From the NCBI RefSeq assembly GCF_001426565.1, contig NZ_LMFA01000006.1:24580-88579 (forward strand): 64,000 nt of DNA. Reading direction: 5' to 3'. The translations under genes were made by a program, and so were the position numbers. The notes under the pieces are model-generated. The model made no database searches. It saw only the letters and a program-made list of their open reading frames with translations, and was not told the origin of the DNA. Positions 62,725 through 64,000 of the stretch are shown here, in pieces; the first letter of the stretch is position 1; each line of letters starts with the position of its first letter. The stretch is from Rhizobium sp. Root482. GTDB taxonomy: Bacteria; Pseudomonadota; Alphaproteobacteria; Rhizobiales; Rhizobiaceae.

Positions 62725-64000
62725 ATGAAGCAAGCCCCACGAACAAAACAAACTGATCAACGTCGGACGGCGACCACAGGATGCTCCACCCGGACGCCGC
62801 GGCGGATCGACGGCGACGATCCTGATACTAAGCCTCGGTCGGCGCAGAAGGGACCTGAGCCCAAGCGGATCTTGCCCTTTCCTGATCCGCTGTTCGAAGC
62901 GAGCAAAGATCCGGCCGGTTTTCAGGAGGCGCTTGTTTATCATATGCGAAGGTTTGGTGAGAGTTACTGGCAACTCTATCGCGCCGTCATTCGCCTGGGC
63001 GAAACCTTCGACGACAAGACCCTCCTGTCCTGGGTCCAGGGCGAGCGCGTGCCAAGGTCGGTTGCAAGTTTCGGGATCCTGTCGCGCATCGAGCAGCGAT
63101 ACCGCCTGCCGTCGGGATATTTCAAGGCGAAGCTGCCGCACCAATCCCGCTCACTTCACGGCCATGATCTGGGCGACATCAGCCCGGCAGAGCGTCGGCG
63201 CCTCGCATGGCATCTGCCGGACGATTTCAGCAGCCTGCCGTTCGCCAAGCGGGAGGAAATCCTCGAATGGGTGCGCCGGGTCATCGTCTCCGGTTCGACA
63301 GACTATCGGCGCTACCAGGCCGCAGCGGTCAAGCAGCGCTACGCTATTCGCTTTCCAGGCATCACCTATGGCGGAGGATCGCTGTCGCCTCGATCGCAAA
63401 GCCTGACAATCAGCGCCAACCAGAATGCTGCGGAAACCTTCGAAGATCCCGATCTCCTGTCAGGCGTTGTTGACGCCCCGCCACGGTTGGCCATGGAAAT
63501 GGCTGATCTCATCCGCTTCAAGACCTCGACGCTGACGGCGATCGGGTTTCAGAGGAACGGGGTATGGGAGAGGAAACGGCGTCGCAGAAGATCGAGCATC
63601 TCGGCCTGATGTTCGGCGCTCTCGCCGCCTCGCCCGCCGGGGCCGTGAAAGGCCGTGGCGTTCCCCTCAGTCAATTGACCTTCGGCCTCCTGATCTTTCC
63701 GGGCGTCTGGGACTGGTATCTGCAGTGGCGCGAACAAAGGCGTGGCTTCTATACCAAGTGGGAAGAGGACATGCTGATGGTAGCGCAAGCCCTGACGCGT
63801 TCAGAGGTTGGCTGGATCCGCCAGCATCCGGAGCTGTTGAGAACTGTCCAGCCGATCGAAGGCCTGGTGGCGCCCGAGGAGATCGAGTTCGCGGCGCGCG
63901 ATTGGCATGGCGCCTGCGATGCGTTTCATCGCCATGCCGCGAACCGATCCAAGGAGGTCCAACGGGTCATGCGTGTGCACCGCGATCCCTTCGAGCCGAT
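62725..64000 (+). pseudogene. Large recombinase/integrase-like protein, frameshifted, 3' partial
   Basis: Begins at ATG 62725 with GGAGG ten bases upstream. N-terminal part (SYWQLYRAVIRLGETFDDKT, EEILEWVRRVIVSGSTDYRR) stops at 63609. The end of this frame reads GVWERKRR, but one extra G in the run 63566-63568 gives GVWGEETASQKIEHLGLMFG and the frame then stays open to the window end. It resembles the N-terminal part of long rhizobial site-specific integrases as I recall, but no catalytic core is inside the window, so identity is tentative. Confidence 0.5.

Overview
The window reads as a high-GC accessory replicon (plasmid or chromid) of a Rhizobiales/Rhizobiaceae bacterium. The organism call is inferred from gene families and layout: an imuA-imuB-dnaE2 mutagenesis cassette with an alphaproteobacterial LexA box (GTTC-N7-GTTC), an Aap-type amino-acid transporter, DUF1127 and DUF6481 small proteins, an HWE histidine kinase beside a KaiC-like ATPase, and several decayed insertion sequences. 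No tRNA, rRNA, CRISPR array or replication origin was seen.

Layout. 0-7.4 kb: the 3' part of a fused peptide/nickel-type ABC ATPase, then a LysR regulator divergent from metC and an aapJQMP-like ABC operon. 7.7-9.8 kb: a methyltransferase and a thioredoxin-reductase-like flavoprotein divergent from an Rrf2 regulator. 10-19.5 kb: an SOS/mutagenesis island (dnaE2 with a one-base frameshift, imuB, imuA, SRAP peptidase, dinB, DnaQ-like exonuclease). Inside it lie a DUF1127 gene and, downstream on the same strand, four hairpins carrying CCUCCUCCC, which look like an alphaproteobacterial 'cuckoo' (CcsR-like) sRNA array.

20-46 kb is a dense series of small catabolic, redox and stress units, each beside its own regulator (AraC, LysR, Rrf2, TetR, OmpR). 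Several operators can be read directly: a shared Rrf2 box in front of both an ahpD-like operon and the rrf2 gene, and twin TetR palindromes flanking tetR. 46.6-51.3 kb is a scrap-yard: a truncated zeta-toxin-like module, IS3, IS21-like and IS5 remnants, a second small copy of the exonuclease 5' end, and a few intact small genes.

50-56.6 kb is a stress and signalling patch: PtsN-like IIA, a second DUF1127, DUF6481, a cold-shock protein, and a KaiC-HWE kinase-response regulator set without kaiB. 56.8-64 kb holds an ISL3 transposase start fused to an unrelated domain, a broken UvrD-type helicase, a HipB-HipA module overlapping a third gene with a transglutaminase-like Cys/His/Asp arrangement, and the start of a large recombinase-like gene that is itself frameshifted.

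The strongest candidates for something under-described are the DUF1127/cuckoo RNA array, the hipB-hipA-cysteine-peptidase-like operon and the Rrf2 box regulon.
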